Shown piece after piece: positions 1 to 5,503 of a stretch of DNA of 20,285 nt. Each line of letters begins with the position of its first letter. Positions within the stretch are counted from its first letter, which is position 1. This stretch comes from a virus: IMG/VR virus record IMGVR_UViG_3300020055_001144, positions 1-20,285 of that record; one strand, given 5' to 3'. A program made the position numbers and the translations under genes. The notes beneath the pieces are model-generated. The model was not told where the DNA came from, did no database searches, and saw nothing but the letters and a program-made list of their open reading frames with translations.

Positions 1-420
1 ATCGATGGTCTTCTTGATTTCGACGCTCTCGATTACGGAGAGCTCGACATGGATTTATTAGAAGAAGATTTCTCTTTTAATGAATTAGATATAGATTATC
101 TAGCAGGAGACTTTTTAGAAGACCTGCTAGAAGTCATAGAAAAAATAGACGAATTAGATTCAGAAGAATTAGCATCTGTTGGCATCGCGCCAGTAGATAT
201 AAAAGGCACTACTTTCGGACAAGATTCCTCTACACAAATCACTACATTTGGTGACGCAGAGTTTCTCACTATAATGCGTCAAGTAAATCAAAGTGTTAGG
301 CTAGATATAAATGGACAAACTGGATATAATATCATACTCGAGCAAGATGGTAAAAGTTATAATGTTGTCATTGGCAGTGGCGCCGATGTCATTATTAGCA
401 TACGACAAGGCTCAGGTTGA
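1..420 (+). CDS. Acidic protein, 5'-truncated by window edge
   Basis: The frame is open from base 1, so the N-terminus lies outside the window; the first ATG inside is at 49 but need not be the start. The visible 139 residues open with a highly acidic Leu/Asp/Glu-rich stretch (roughly residues 2-60, with LLDF, LLEED and FLEDLLE patches). A more ordinary, beta-rich-looking C-terminal part follows, with TTFG, NGQTGYN and GKSYNVVIGSG segments and no visible membrane segment. I do not recognise the family. It is the first of three overlapping genes ending in a membrane cyclase. In bacteria CHASE2 cyclases often sit beside FecR-domain or other surface proteins, so a sensor partner role is possible, but nothing in the visible sequence proves it. 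Its last 74 bases also encode the signal peptide of the next gene in another frame. Confidence 0.6.
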   Translation: MDGLLDFDALDYGELDMDLLEEDFSFNELDIDYLAGDFLEDLLEVIEKIDELDSEELASVGIAPVDIKGTTFGQDSSTQITTFGDAEFLTIMRQVNQSVRLDINGQTGYNIILEQDGKSYNVVIGSGADVIISIRQGSG

Positions 421-790
421 GGCAGATGCAGCCCTGATAAGAGCATATGAAGAAGAAAGAAAAATATTCAAAGATTTAGAATGGCATAATGAAGCTACAA
501 CAGGTCAGTATGTCACTTTCTGGACTTTACAAACACTCGATGTTTATAGCACATATCGTGGACTTAAGTACGACTGTGTTCGTGAAATAAATCCATTTTT
601 AGGAAGTAACCCAAGTATTGGGCAAATGGTTACTCACAAGACTATATTTTTAAATCCTTTTTATCTTCTACCAGGAGAAGGAGTGATTACAGAATATGAT
701 ATGGAATGGATAAACATAATGATGGCAACCGTTGTTCACAATAATTACAAAGTATGGGATAGAGCGCACAAAAGATGTATCAGAAGATAA
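347..790 (+). CDS. Small exported protein with signal peptide (DUF5658-like?)
   Basis: This 147-residue protein starts with a good signal peptide: MVKV, then a hydrophobic run (IMLSLAVAP), ending near LLA-YDKA (cleavage near residue 18). I prefer ATG 347 over the upstream in-frame ATG 311 because it gives the cleaner signal peptide; ATG 362 is also possible, and ATG 386 would destroy it. The mature part begins with charged helix (AQVEADAALIRAYEEERK). It then has a hydrophobic segment with LDVYSTYRGL and EINPFLG, a Dxx-ST...E-NP pattern that recalls small DUF5658-type membrane proteins, and another hydrophobic region near the C-terminus. Two Cys (YDC, RC near the end) could form a periplasmic disulfide. 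It overlaps the preceding gene by 74 nt and the cyclase by 16 nt, suggesting co-expression. Function unknown; a partner of the cyclase's outer domain is an inference. Confidence 0.65.
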   Translation: MVKVIMLSLAVAPMSLLAYDKAQVEADAALIRAYEEERKIFKDLEWHNEATTGQYVTFWTLQTLDVYSTYRGLKYDCVREINPFLGSNPSIGQMVTHKTIFLNPFYLLPGEGVITEYDMEWINIMMATVVHNNYKVWDRAHKRCIRR

Positions 791-2559
791 TAACAATAAC
801 AATATTTATGGGAATCCTAATCTGGAATCCAGGTATCATGCAAAGACTCGAACTAATTGGTTACGACTATTTGATTATGAATACCGAACCAGTGCAAAAT
901 GAAAACATATTAATAGTTGATTTAGATGAAGACTTTATAAAAAATAACGGAGGTTGGCCATTACCAAGAAGTGTTTATGGAGACTTAATCACAGAAACCT
1001 CTGGAATATCTGGAATTACAGTGCTTATGCCAAATCCAGATATCCGAGGAGCACAGCAAGATGCGTATTTTGTACTCAGATTGCCTTACAAACCAACAGT
1101 CCTTGCTTCAGCAGCATCGACACAAGTAACTGGGACAAATCCTCATGTAGGCACTGCTCAGTTAGGGGAGGACCCATTACCATGGCTATTCGAATATCCA
1201 GGAATTTTACCTACAGAACCTACGCTGGCGTTAAACGCAAAGGGACTAGGGCTAGTAACCGCTACGCCGGAAATAGACGGGGTTACGCGTCGTATTCCCC
1301 TAGTCGTAAACGTGCAGTCAAAACTTTACCCGAGTTTCGCCTTGGAACTCTTAAGAGTCGCAGTAGACGATCCTTCGTACCAGCTAAAAACAACACCAGA
1401 AGGCGTGCAATGGGTTAGAGTCCCTAGTTACCCTTTAATGAATACAGATGCGAATGGTCGTATCTTTTTAAACTGGAATACAAAATTTTACAAACAAACA
1501 GGACTGGAGTTTATGGAAAATCCTATACAAGCTCCCTTTGTTATATTCGGCACGACTGCAGAGGGTATAACAAACCCTGTGCCGACCCCTGCGGGGGCTA
1601 AATACCCACATGAAATACAAGCAAACATTTTACATAATCTTATTACTGGTAGTGCTCCTTCTACCCCTACTTGGTCTCTTGGAGCTGAGCTGGCAGGAGG
1701 ATTATTTGCATTACTACTTATTGCAATCGCATCAAGGTCTATTTGGTATTCCGTACCTACTTTAATATTAATAGTAGGTGGGTCACTATATGGAGCCTGG
1801 TATAGTTATCAATCTTCTTATTTGTTTGACGTCAGCGGAATCGTAATTATCTCCATTTTGTTTTGGAGTATTCATACATTCCTGAGTTTCTTATCCGAGT
1901 ATCGTCAGAAACTTCGAATCAAACAACAATTCGGGACATACGTAAGTCCAGACTTAGTGAAAAAATTACAAGAAGACCCAAGTTTACTGAGATTGGGTGG
2001 GTTAACTTCACGACTCACTTTTCTTTTTTCGGATATTCGAGGATTTACCCCGATCTCGGAAAAATACCAGAAGAATCCACAAGGACTTACTACTCTGATT
2101 AATCGTTTTCTTGACAATCAGACTGAGATTATTCTCAAGCATGGAGGAACAATAGATAAATATATGGGAGATTGCATCATGGCATTTTGGGGTGCGCCAT
2201 GTCCAGACGAGAATCATGTTGAAAATGCAACAAAGGCAGCTCTCGAAATGAGAGTGGCATTGGGAGAATTGAATGAAAGACTCGCAGAAGAAGGCCTGGA
2301 TCAAATTAATACAGGAGCGGGCATCAACACGGGAGACTGTGTCGTCGGAAACTTTGGCAGTAGTACTCGTTTTGATTACAGTGTCCTTGGTGATAGTGTC
2401 AATCTAGCCGCTAGACTAGAGTCTAGTTGTAAAGAATATGACGCAGATTTAATTATATCCGAGTACAGTTTAGTAGATGGTTATGACTACGAATTTCTTG
2501 ACGAGGTAACTGTCAAAGGTAAGTCAGAGCCTGTAAAAATCTATACCATACGAAAATAA
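775..2559 (+). CDS. CHASE2 sensor - class III adenylate/guanylate cyclase
   Basis: This 594-residue membrane protein would make cAMP (or cGMP) from ATP (or GTP) in the cytoplasm under control of an extracytoplasmic CHASE2 domain. An N-terminal membrane segment (about residues 4-18) leads to CHASE2 (about 28-300), with GGWPLPRSVYGDLI near residue 60 and DGVTRRIPLV, both typical of the family. Three closely spaced membrane helices follow (about 303-375), then a linker helix (RIKQQFGTYVSPDLVKKL) and the catalytic domain. Metal-binding Asp are D420 (FSDIRGFT) and D466 (DKYMGD). K462 is the purine-binding Lys, the partner position is S536 (FDYSVLGDS), and N543 and R547 are the transition-state residues in VNLAARLE. 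Ser at position 536 instead of Asp fits class IIIb. All the catalytic residues checked are present, so it should be active. It overlaps the exported protein gene by 16 nt. ATP is more likely than GTP, but specificity cannot be read with certainty. Confidence 0.95.
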   Translation: MYQKIITITIFMGILIWNPGIMQRLELIGYDYLIMNTEPVQNENILIVDLDEDFIKNNGGWPLPRSVYGDLITETSGISGITVLMPNPDIRGAQQDAYFVLRLPYKPTVLASAASTQVTGTNPHVGTAQLGEDPLPWLFEYPGILPTEPTLALNAKGLGLVTATPEIDGVTRRIPLVVNVQSKLYPSFALELLRVAVDDPSYQLKTTPEGVQWVRVPSYPLMNTDANGRIFLNWNTKFYKQTGLEFMENPIQAPFVIFGTTAEGITNPVPTPAGAKYPHEIQANILHNLITGSAPSTPTWSLGAELAGGLFALLLIAIASRSIWYSVPTLILIVGGSLYGAWYSYQSSYLFDVSGIVIISILFWSIHTFLSFLSEYRQKLRIKQQFGTYVSPDLVKKLQEDPSLLRLGGLTSRLTFLFSDIRGFTPISEKYQKNPQGLTTLINRFLDNQTEIILKHGGTIDKYMGDCIMAFWGAPCPDENHVENATKAALEMRVALGELNERLAEEGLDQINTGAGINTGDCVVGNFGSSTRFDYSVLGDSVNLAARLESSCKEYDADLIISEYSLVDGYDYEFLDEVTVKGKSEPVKIYTIRK

Positions 2560-2562
2560 TAC

Positions 2563-2591
2563 TTGACATCAGGTATCGAATTTGATATAAT
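2563..2591 (+). promoter_or_regulatory. Consensus sigma70 promoter
   Basis: TTGACA at 2563-2568 and TATAAT at 2586-2591 are separated by exactly 17 bases. Both hexamers are perfect matches to the housekeeping sigma70 consensus. It begins 4 bases after the cyclase stop codon and would start transcription near 2598, just before the RBS (AAAGGAAA) of the gene at 2631. It probably drives the run of small genes up to the terminase by host RNA polymerase. Confidence 0.9.
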
Positions 2592-2630
2592 TATCATGTA
2601 TTTAATACAAAAGTTTTAAAGGAAACAATA

Positions 2631-2828
2631 ATGGATGCCGAGACAGTAGCAAACGATTTAGCCAAGCACGAAGCCGTCTGCGCGGAGCGATGGAAAACTG
2701 CATTTAACCGCTTTGATGACTTAGATGAAAATGTTAAGAGAATCGAAACAATACTTATATCAGCGGCAGGCGCCATAATAGTTGCAGGATTTGGAATCTT
2801 CGTAACTTTATGGGTAAATCATATGTAG
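2631..2828 (+). CDS. Small holin-like membrane protein (XhlA-type layout)
   Basis: The 65-residue protein has a charged, probably coiled-coil N-terminal half (residues 1-41, with AKHEAVCAERW and FDDLDENVKRIE). A single membrane segment follows (about 42-63, ILISAAGAIIVAGFGIFVTL), ending in WVNHM. This layout, soluble helix plus C-terminal TM, is that of XhlA/hemolysin-type phage holin accessory proteins. No second TM or lysis enzyme is seen nearby, so a lysis role is an inference; it could be another inner-membrane phage protein. It is the first gene behind the consensus promoter, with AAAGGAAA about 7 bases before the ATG. Confidence 0.75.
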   Translation: MDAETVANDLAKHEAVCAERWKTAFNRFDDLDENVKRIETILISAAGAIIVAGFGIFVTLWVNHM

Positions 2829-2837
2829 GAGAAAACA

Positions 2838-3026
2838 ATGCAAATGGACTATGATAAAAAAGATATTACTAAAGCACCGAAAGTGAAAAAAGTAGTGAAA
2901 GAAGAGCCAGTGCTACCAGCAGGGGCTGAATTAAGCTTTAACGGTACAGCCTGGAGAGTTAAATTTAATGGTGAGACAAAAATGTACAAAACCAAAGAGG
3001 AAGCAATAGAATGGCTAACGAAATAA
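2838..3026 (+). CDS. Small protein with C-terminal WRVKFNGE domain
   Basis: This 62-residue protein has a Lys-rich N-terminal part (residues 1-25, KDITKAPKVKKVVKEEP). A compact segment follows (about 33-61: LSFNGTAWRVKFNGE...KTKEEAIEWL) that looks like a beta-hairpin plus helix, similar in layout to small AP2-like DNA-binding modules. The resemblance is weak and I would not assign a function. The RBS TAGGAGAA lies 8 bases before the ATG. Its last codons overlap the next small gene. Confidence 0.7.
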   Translation: MQMDYDKKDITKAPKVKKVVKEEPVLPAGAELSFNGTAWRVKFNGETKMYKTKEEAIEWLTK

Positions 3027-3166
3027 AAGAAGCTTTGAAAAAAGCTGTGGAGAAGTCAGAAGAAACAAACGAAGCTCCAGAACTATCAGGCAGAGTTAAA
3101 AAACTACTCGCAAGAAAAAGAAATTTACAGAGAAAAACCCACAATCCAAAGCGTAGTAGAAAGTGA
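3011..3166 (+). CDS. 51-residue basic helical protein
   Basis: ATG 3011 lies inside the end of the preceding gene and the frame runs to TGA 3164-3166. The product begins MANEIKEALKKAVEKSEE, an amphipathic helix. It ends in a strongly basic tail (KKLLARKRNLQRKTH... RSRK). It bridges two genes without leaving a gap: its stop overlaps the GTG start of the next gene in a GTGA junction, which argues that it is translated. The basic tail suggests nucleic-acid binding. Family not recognised. Confidence 0.6.
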   Translation: MANEIKEALKKAVEKSEETNEAPELSGRVKKLLARKRNLQRKTHNPKRSRK

Positions 3167-3669
3167 TTTCAAAACAACGACTAGAGGAAGAATATATTTG
3201 GGTTCATAAAAATACTACTACAATGAGTGGCGGTACTACTATGAAACAAAAGGATAAAATACACGATATTATTCGTAAAGTAAAACCTTTTAGTGTATTA
3301 GATTTTGGGTCTGGAAAAGGTTTACAATATAGTAAACATGAAGTTCACAAAGAATGGGGAATACCAAAACCAACTCTTTATGACCCTTATGTAAAAGGTA
3401 TAGATAAATTACCAGCAGTAGGAACAAAATATTACGATTTAGTACTATGTGTAGATGTGATGGAACACATACTACCAGAAGAAGTAGACGAAATACTACA
3501 TTCAGTTTTCTTCTTTGGAAATTTTATATATTTTCACATTGATACTAAACCAGCATTAAAGAAATTTAGTTGTGGTACTAACTTTCATGTCAGTCTACAC
3601 CCCAAAGAGTGGTGGATTGATAAATTACAAGAGTTCGGAGATAATTTCCATGCGGACTTCGAAGAATAA
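3163..3669 (+). CDS. Small class I SAM-dependent methyltransferase-like protein
   Basis: This 168-residue protein carries motif I of class I methyltransferases (VLDFGSGKGLQYS, about residues 45-57). It also has a motif II/III-like segment, YYDLVLCVDVMEHILPEEV (about 90-108), in which D-x-MEH is the usual pattern of Methyltransf_11/23-type enzymes. A hydrophobic strand (GNFIYFHID) and LHPKEWWIDKL follow, resembling the late strands of the fold. It is shorter than most cellular enzymes but of ordinary size for phage versions. The substrate is unknown. The GTG start at 3163 overlaps the previous stop; in-frame ATGs lie at 3223 and 3241, just before motif I. It sits with a glycosyltransferase-like gene, so modification of a small molecule, glycan or protein is as likely as DNA. 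Confidence 0.8.
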   Translation: MISKQRLEEEYIWVHKNTTTMSGGTTMKQKDKIHDIIRKVKPFSVLDFGSGKGLQYSKHEVHKEWGIPKPTLYDPYVKGIDKLPAVGTKYYDLVLCVDVMEHILPEEVDEILHSVFFFGNFIYFHIDTKPALKKFSCGTNFHVSLHPKEWWIDKLQEFGDNFHADFEE

Positions 3670-3820
3670 AATACCACATACGGACAGAATAGCGATATGT
3701 CAAAAGTGCCCAAACTATAGTAAGTTTTGGAAAACTTGTAAGATATGTCATTGCTTTATGCCCCTCAAAACAAAGTTAAGATGGGCTGAGTGTCCAGACG
3801 AGCCACCTCGTTGGACTTAG
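3650..3820 (+). CDS. Cys-rich zinc-binding microprotein
   Basis: I start the gene at ATG 3650 because GGAG (3637-3640) is 9 bases upstream; a longer frame from 3572 would lie wholly inside the methyltransferase gene. The 56-residue product has CQKCPNY, then CKICHCFMPLKTK and ECPDEPPRW. This Cys spacing with the K-hydrophobic patch and final CP...W is a recurrent small phage zinc-ribbon family (DUF6171-like layout). Five or six of the Cys could bind one zinc ion. The role is unknown. It overlaps the methyltransferase end by 20 nt. Confidence 0.8.
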   Translation: MRTSKNKIPHTDRIAICQKCPNYSKFWKTCKICHCFMPLKTKLRWAECPDEPPRWT

Positions 3821-3830
3821 GGAGATAGAA

Positions 3831-3890
3831 ATGCCAGGACATTACGGAAAAGGTAAAAAGAAAAAGAAAAAAGGCAGTAAGAAAAAATAA
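3831..3890 (+). CDS. 19-residue poly-Lys peptide (MPGHYGK type)
   Basis: ATG 3831 follows a strong RBS (AGGGAG, 3820-3825). The frame encodes MPGHYGKGKKKKKKGSKKK and stops at TAA 3888-3890. Tiny peptides beginning MPGH and continuing as Lys runs recur in marine phages, and the strong SD here supports translation. The product would bind nucleic acid or phosphate-rich surfaces purely by charge. Confidence 0.6.
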   Translation: MPGHYGKGKKKKKKGSKKK

Positions 3891-3909
3891 ACTAAAAAAG
3901 TCCAATTAG

Positions 3910-3919
3910 AGGAGGTGAT
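3910..3919 (+). promoter_or_regulatory. Orphan perfect Shine-Dalgarno
   Basis: AGGAGGTGAT is complementary over 10 bases to the usual bacterial 16S 3' end, the best SD in the window, yet no ATG, GTG or TTG sits at a normal distance downstream. ATG 3938 is 18 bases away and opens only MTLY-stop. ATT 3925 has ideal spacing and would open a 13-codon frame ending at 3966. A CACCT at 4009-4013 can pair with AGGTG at 3913-3917 and could mask it. Confidence 0.55.
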
Positions 3920-3930
3920 TATAGATTTAC

Positions 3931-4009
3931 GGAGTGGATGACCTTATACTAAGCACAAGAGCATGAAGATATTTCATGACACGGAAAAATATCGAGGGGT
4001 CTCCGCTCC
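3931..4009 (+). ncRNA. Candidate structured RNA / leader element
   Basis: GGAGTGG (3931-3937) pairs with CCGCTCC (4003-4009), with one G-U. After a small internal loop, GACC (3940-3943) pairs with GGTC (3998-4001). Inside, CATGAA/TTCATG forms a hairpin (3962-3967/3973-3978). It competes with an alternative 7-bp helix, GATATTT (3968-3974) with AAATATC (3987-3993). The region is non-coding and lies immediately before the RBS (AAGGA, 4016-4020) of the glycosyltransferase gene, so it could be a leader that controls it or a free RNA. No T-arm is present, so it is not a normal tRNA, and I recognise no riboswitch or ribozyme core. Confidence 0.45.
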
Positions 4010-4026
4010 ACCTTTAAGGACTAGAA

Positions 4027-4878
4027 ATGAAGAAAAAAGTACTTGTACTTGTAGCAGACGATAATTATATAGAACACTGTAAAGCAGTAATTCATTCAGC
4101 AGTAACAGTAGGCAAATGGGATGGCGACATAAGAGTGATTGTACCCCTCGGCACTACACTGCCAAGTGACTTTAAACACGAAGTATTTGAAGTCGAAATG
4201 CATACTACTGAAAATAGGTATAATAAATTTTTCCTTTTTCACGATTATTTTAAAAAGTGGGATTGGATATTTTATACTGACTTAGATGTTTTATTTATTG
4301 ATAAAATAGAATTAGATTTAGAAAAAAGGGATACTCGATACTTGTATGCTAATCCTGATGGAAATAAAGACATACAATATCAATACAAAATTCGATTGTG
4401 GGAATTAAAAAACATGATGGAATTTGTAACAAGCGCTGTTCATAGTCCTGGACAAATAGCACTACGAACAGGTTGGTTAGATTTAATTAATTTAAAACCT
4501 AATCAACAAGCATTTCAATCTTGTTTTATGCTTTTTAATAGAAGATTAATAGCAGCAAAAACTTTTAGAAGATTGATAGATGCAGCATGGAGTCTAAACC
4601 CTTTTGTAAAATTTGAAGACCAGGGTATATTTAATACAGTTTTACATGATAAATGGAAACCTTTATCAAACAAATTTGAAAACAGATGTCCAGTGTTAGA
4701 CCAAATAGATTGGCACTATCACAAAATACATGAAGTAGATGGACACTGGGACAGAAATGAATATGAAGATATGTGTGCTATTCATTTCTTTAGATACTTT
4801 ACACCATGGATGCCACAGAATAAAAAATGGTACCCCGTGTATAGAGAACACTTAGAAGGGTATGAACAATTATTTTAA
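4027..4878 (+). CDS. GT8-like glycosyltransferase
   Basis: The 283-residue protein starts with a Rossmann-like strand (KKVLVLVADDNYIEHC). It has the GT-A layout: YNKFFLFHDYF..WDWIFYTDLDVLF (about residues 65-90), where D85-x-D87 is the metal/nucleotide-sugar DxD motif. Next come QSCFMLFNRRLI (the acceptor-side 'fN.g.m' region of GT8 enzymes), FEDQGIFNTVL, and a late CAIHFFRYFTPW that matches the C-terminal His region. It would transfer a sugar from a nucleotide-sugar to an unknown acceptor in the cytoplasm: a virion protein, hydroxylated base or cell-surface glycan. No signal peptide or membrane segment. It has its own RBS and a structured leader just upstream. Confidence 0.8.
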   Translation: MKKKVLVLVADDNYIEHCKAVIHSAVTVGKWDGDIRVIVPLGTTLPSDFKHEVFEVEMHTTENRYNKFFLFHDYFKKWDWIFYTDLDVLFIDKIELDLEKRDTRYLYANPDGNKDIQYQYKIRLWELKNMMEFVTSAVHSPGQIALRTGWLDLINLKPNQQAFQSCFMLFNRRLIAAKTFRRLIDAAWSLNPFVKFEDQGIFNTVLHDKWKPLSNKFENRCPVLDQIDWHYHKIHEVDGHWDRNEYEDMCAIHFFRYFTPWMPQNKKWYPVYREHLEGYEQLF

Positions 4879-4954
4879 AAAGTTTTGGGAGTTTTTGAAA
4901 GGACTATTTCTTAGACGAAAACTAACAAAAGTAGACACCTTTAAACCGAAGTGA
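4862..4954 (+). CDS. 30-residue cationic peptide
   Basis: ATG 4862 overlaps the glycosyltransferase end by 17 nt, with GAAGGG just upstream. The product is MNNYFKKFWEFLKGLFLRRK plus ten further residues, an amphipathic aromatic and basic helix. The stop TGA 4952-4954 overlaps GTG 4951 of the next gene. The amphipathic character could allow membrane or nucleic-acid binding. The junction spacing is the main evidence for translation. Confidence 0.5.
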   Translation: MNNYFKKFWEFLKGLFLRRKLTKVDTFKPK

Positions 4955-5070
4955 GAAGGAAATGGTCTATATCGCGTAAGCGTAAAATAAACTGTGCGAA
5001 TCCTAGAGGTTTCTCACAAAAGCAGTACTGTAAGCGTCAAAAAAGAGGCGGCAAGTACAAAAGGAGATAA
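4951..5070 (+). CDS. 39-residue basic Cys-containing peptide (PRGFSQKQYC family)
   Basis: GTG 4951 overlaps the previous stop. The product contains SRKRKINCANPRGFSQKQYC followed by a Lys/Arg tail (KRQKRGGKYKRR). The NC..P.GFS.K..C pattern is a recurrent tiny protein of marine phages, which supports the frame despite its size and GTG start. Two Cys flank the GFS segment and may bind a metal or form a disulfide. It belongs to the basic protein run that continues to 6831. Function unknown; nucleic-acid binding is likely from charge. Confidence 0.65.
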   Translation: MRRKWSISRKRKINCANPRGFSQKQYCKRQKRGGKYKRR

Positions 5071-5073
5071 TCT

Positions 5074-5250
5074 ATGTTAGATTTCTTAGAATGGGTAATC
5101 AGATGGATTCAAGTTATTCCATGGCTGGTTATGGGAGCATCCGTTATAGCGGCTCTAACACCTACTCCAATAGATGATGGTATAGTCAAAAAAGTATATA
5201 AAGTAATTGACTGGTTTGCTATCAATGTTGGTAAGGCTAAAGATAAATAG
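5074..5250 (+). CDS. 58-residue membrane protein, holin-like candidate
   Basis: ATG 5074 follows an excellent RBS (AAGGAGAT, 5061-5068). The product starts with an amphipathic aromatic helix (MLDFLEWVIRWIQVIPW). A hydrophobic helix follows (about residues 15-30, IPWLVMGASVIAALTPTP), then a soluble tail (DDGIVKKVYKVIDWFAINVGKAKDK). The ALTPTP..D.....K.YK.ID..A.N.GKAK pattern is common in small marine phage proteins sometimes called holins. With only one clear TM it would be a class III-type holin or other inner-membrane protein. Probably translated in the same transcript as its neighbours. Confidence 0.75.
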   Translation: MLDFLEWVIRWIQVIPWLVMGASVIAALTPTPIDDGIVKKVYKVIDWFAINVGKAKDK

Positions 5251-5259
5251 CAACAGGGG

Positions 5260-5287
5260 GTATCGTGGGCTGAAACGCCCACGGTGC
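5260..5287 (+). other. GC-rich hairpin in mRNA
   Basis: CGTGGGC (5264-5270) and GCCCACG (5277-5283) form a perfect 7-bp stem around a TGAAAC loop. It extends by wobble and A-T/G-C pairs to 5260/5287. It lies between the stop at 5250 and the RBS (AGGGGGAG) of the next gene. There is no T-run after it, so it is more likely a partial terminator, RNase barrier or processing site than a full terminator. Confidence 0.6.
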
Positions 5288-5302
5288 AATTAGGGGGAGA
5301 AA

Positions 5303-5503
5303 ATGGCAGTCAAAAGACGAAGAAAGACCGCTAAAAAACGTCCAGTACCTACAAATCCTACTCTATATGCGAGAGTAAAAGCAGAAGCAAAGAGGAAATT
5401 TAAGGTATATCCATCAGCGTACGCTAATGGTTGGTTAGTAAAAACTTACAAAGCCCGAGGCGGAAAGTATCGAATGGGTACTGGCCGTAAAAGGAGGAAG
5501 TAA
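5303..5503 (+). CDS. Basic small protein, DUF5872-like (KVYPSAYANGWLVK)
   Basis: This 66-residue protein has a basic N-terminus (MAVKRRRKTAKKRP), then NPTLYARVKAEAKRKFKVYPSAYANGWLVKTYKARGGKYR, then a GRKRRK tail. The central KFKVYPSAYANGWLVK.YKARGG block is a strongly conserved motif in phages and giant viruses, usually annotated as a domain of unknown function (DUF5872, name from memory). Virion or DNA association is plausible from its charge and its place among structural genes, but not proven. The RBS is AGGGGGAG, with a one-base overlap with the next gene (TAATG). Confidence 0.85.
   Translation: MAVKRRRKTAKKRPVPTNPTLYARVKAEAKRKFKVYPSAYANGWLVKTYKARGGKYRMGTGRKRRK

Noticed and set aside
302-330. 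TATAAT at 325-330 as a promoter for the exported protein and cyclase
   Set aside because: The -35 region is TAGATA and there is no extended -10; such hexamers are expected in AT-rich coding DNA.
954-1418. 154-codon open frame inside the cyclase gene
   Set aside because: It lies wholly in another frame of a gene with clear CHASE2 motifs, has a very Arg/Tyr-rich composition and no SD; it is a shadow.
2114-2150. TTGACA within the cyclase as a promoter
   Set aside because: No TATAAT-like hexamer at 16-18 bases, and it lies in the middle of conserved coding sequence.
2404-2427. Cluster of four CTAG and a perfect ACTAGA-G-TCTAGT palindrome
   Set aside because: It falls on the codons for the conserved VNLAARLESS segment; chance codon choice explains it and no regulator site is known to me there.
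775-2559. Reading the cyclase as a Pycsar-type pyrimidine cyclase defence gene
   Set aside because: The purine-binding Lys (K462) and CHASE2 layout fit standard adenylate cyclases, and no TM or TIR effector gene for Pycsar lies beside it.
3572-3649. Upstream 26-codon extension of the Cys-rich microprotein
   Set aside because: It would lie fully inside the methyltransferase gene, and the SD GGAG is correctly placed for ATG 3650.
3931-4010. tRNA-like acceptor helix GGAGTGG/CCGCTCC with following ACC
   Set aside because: The 17 bases before the 3' strand do not form a T-arm (AAAAT against GGTCT), and there is no normal D- or anticodon arm, so not called tRNA or tmRNA.
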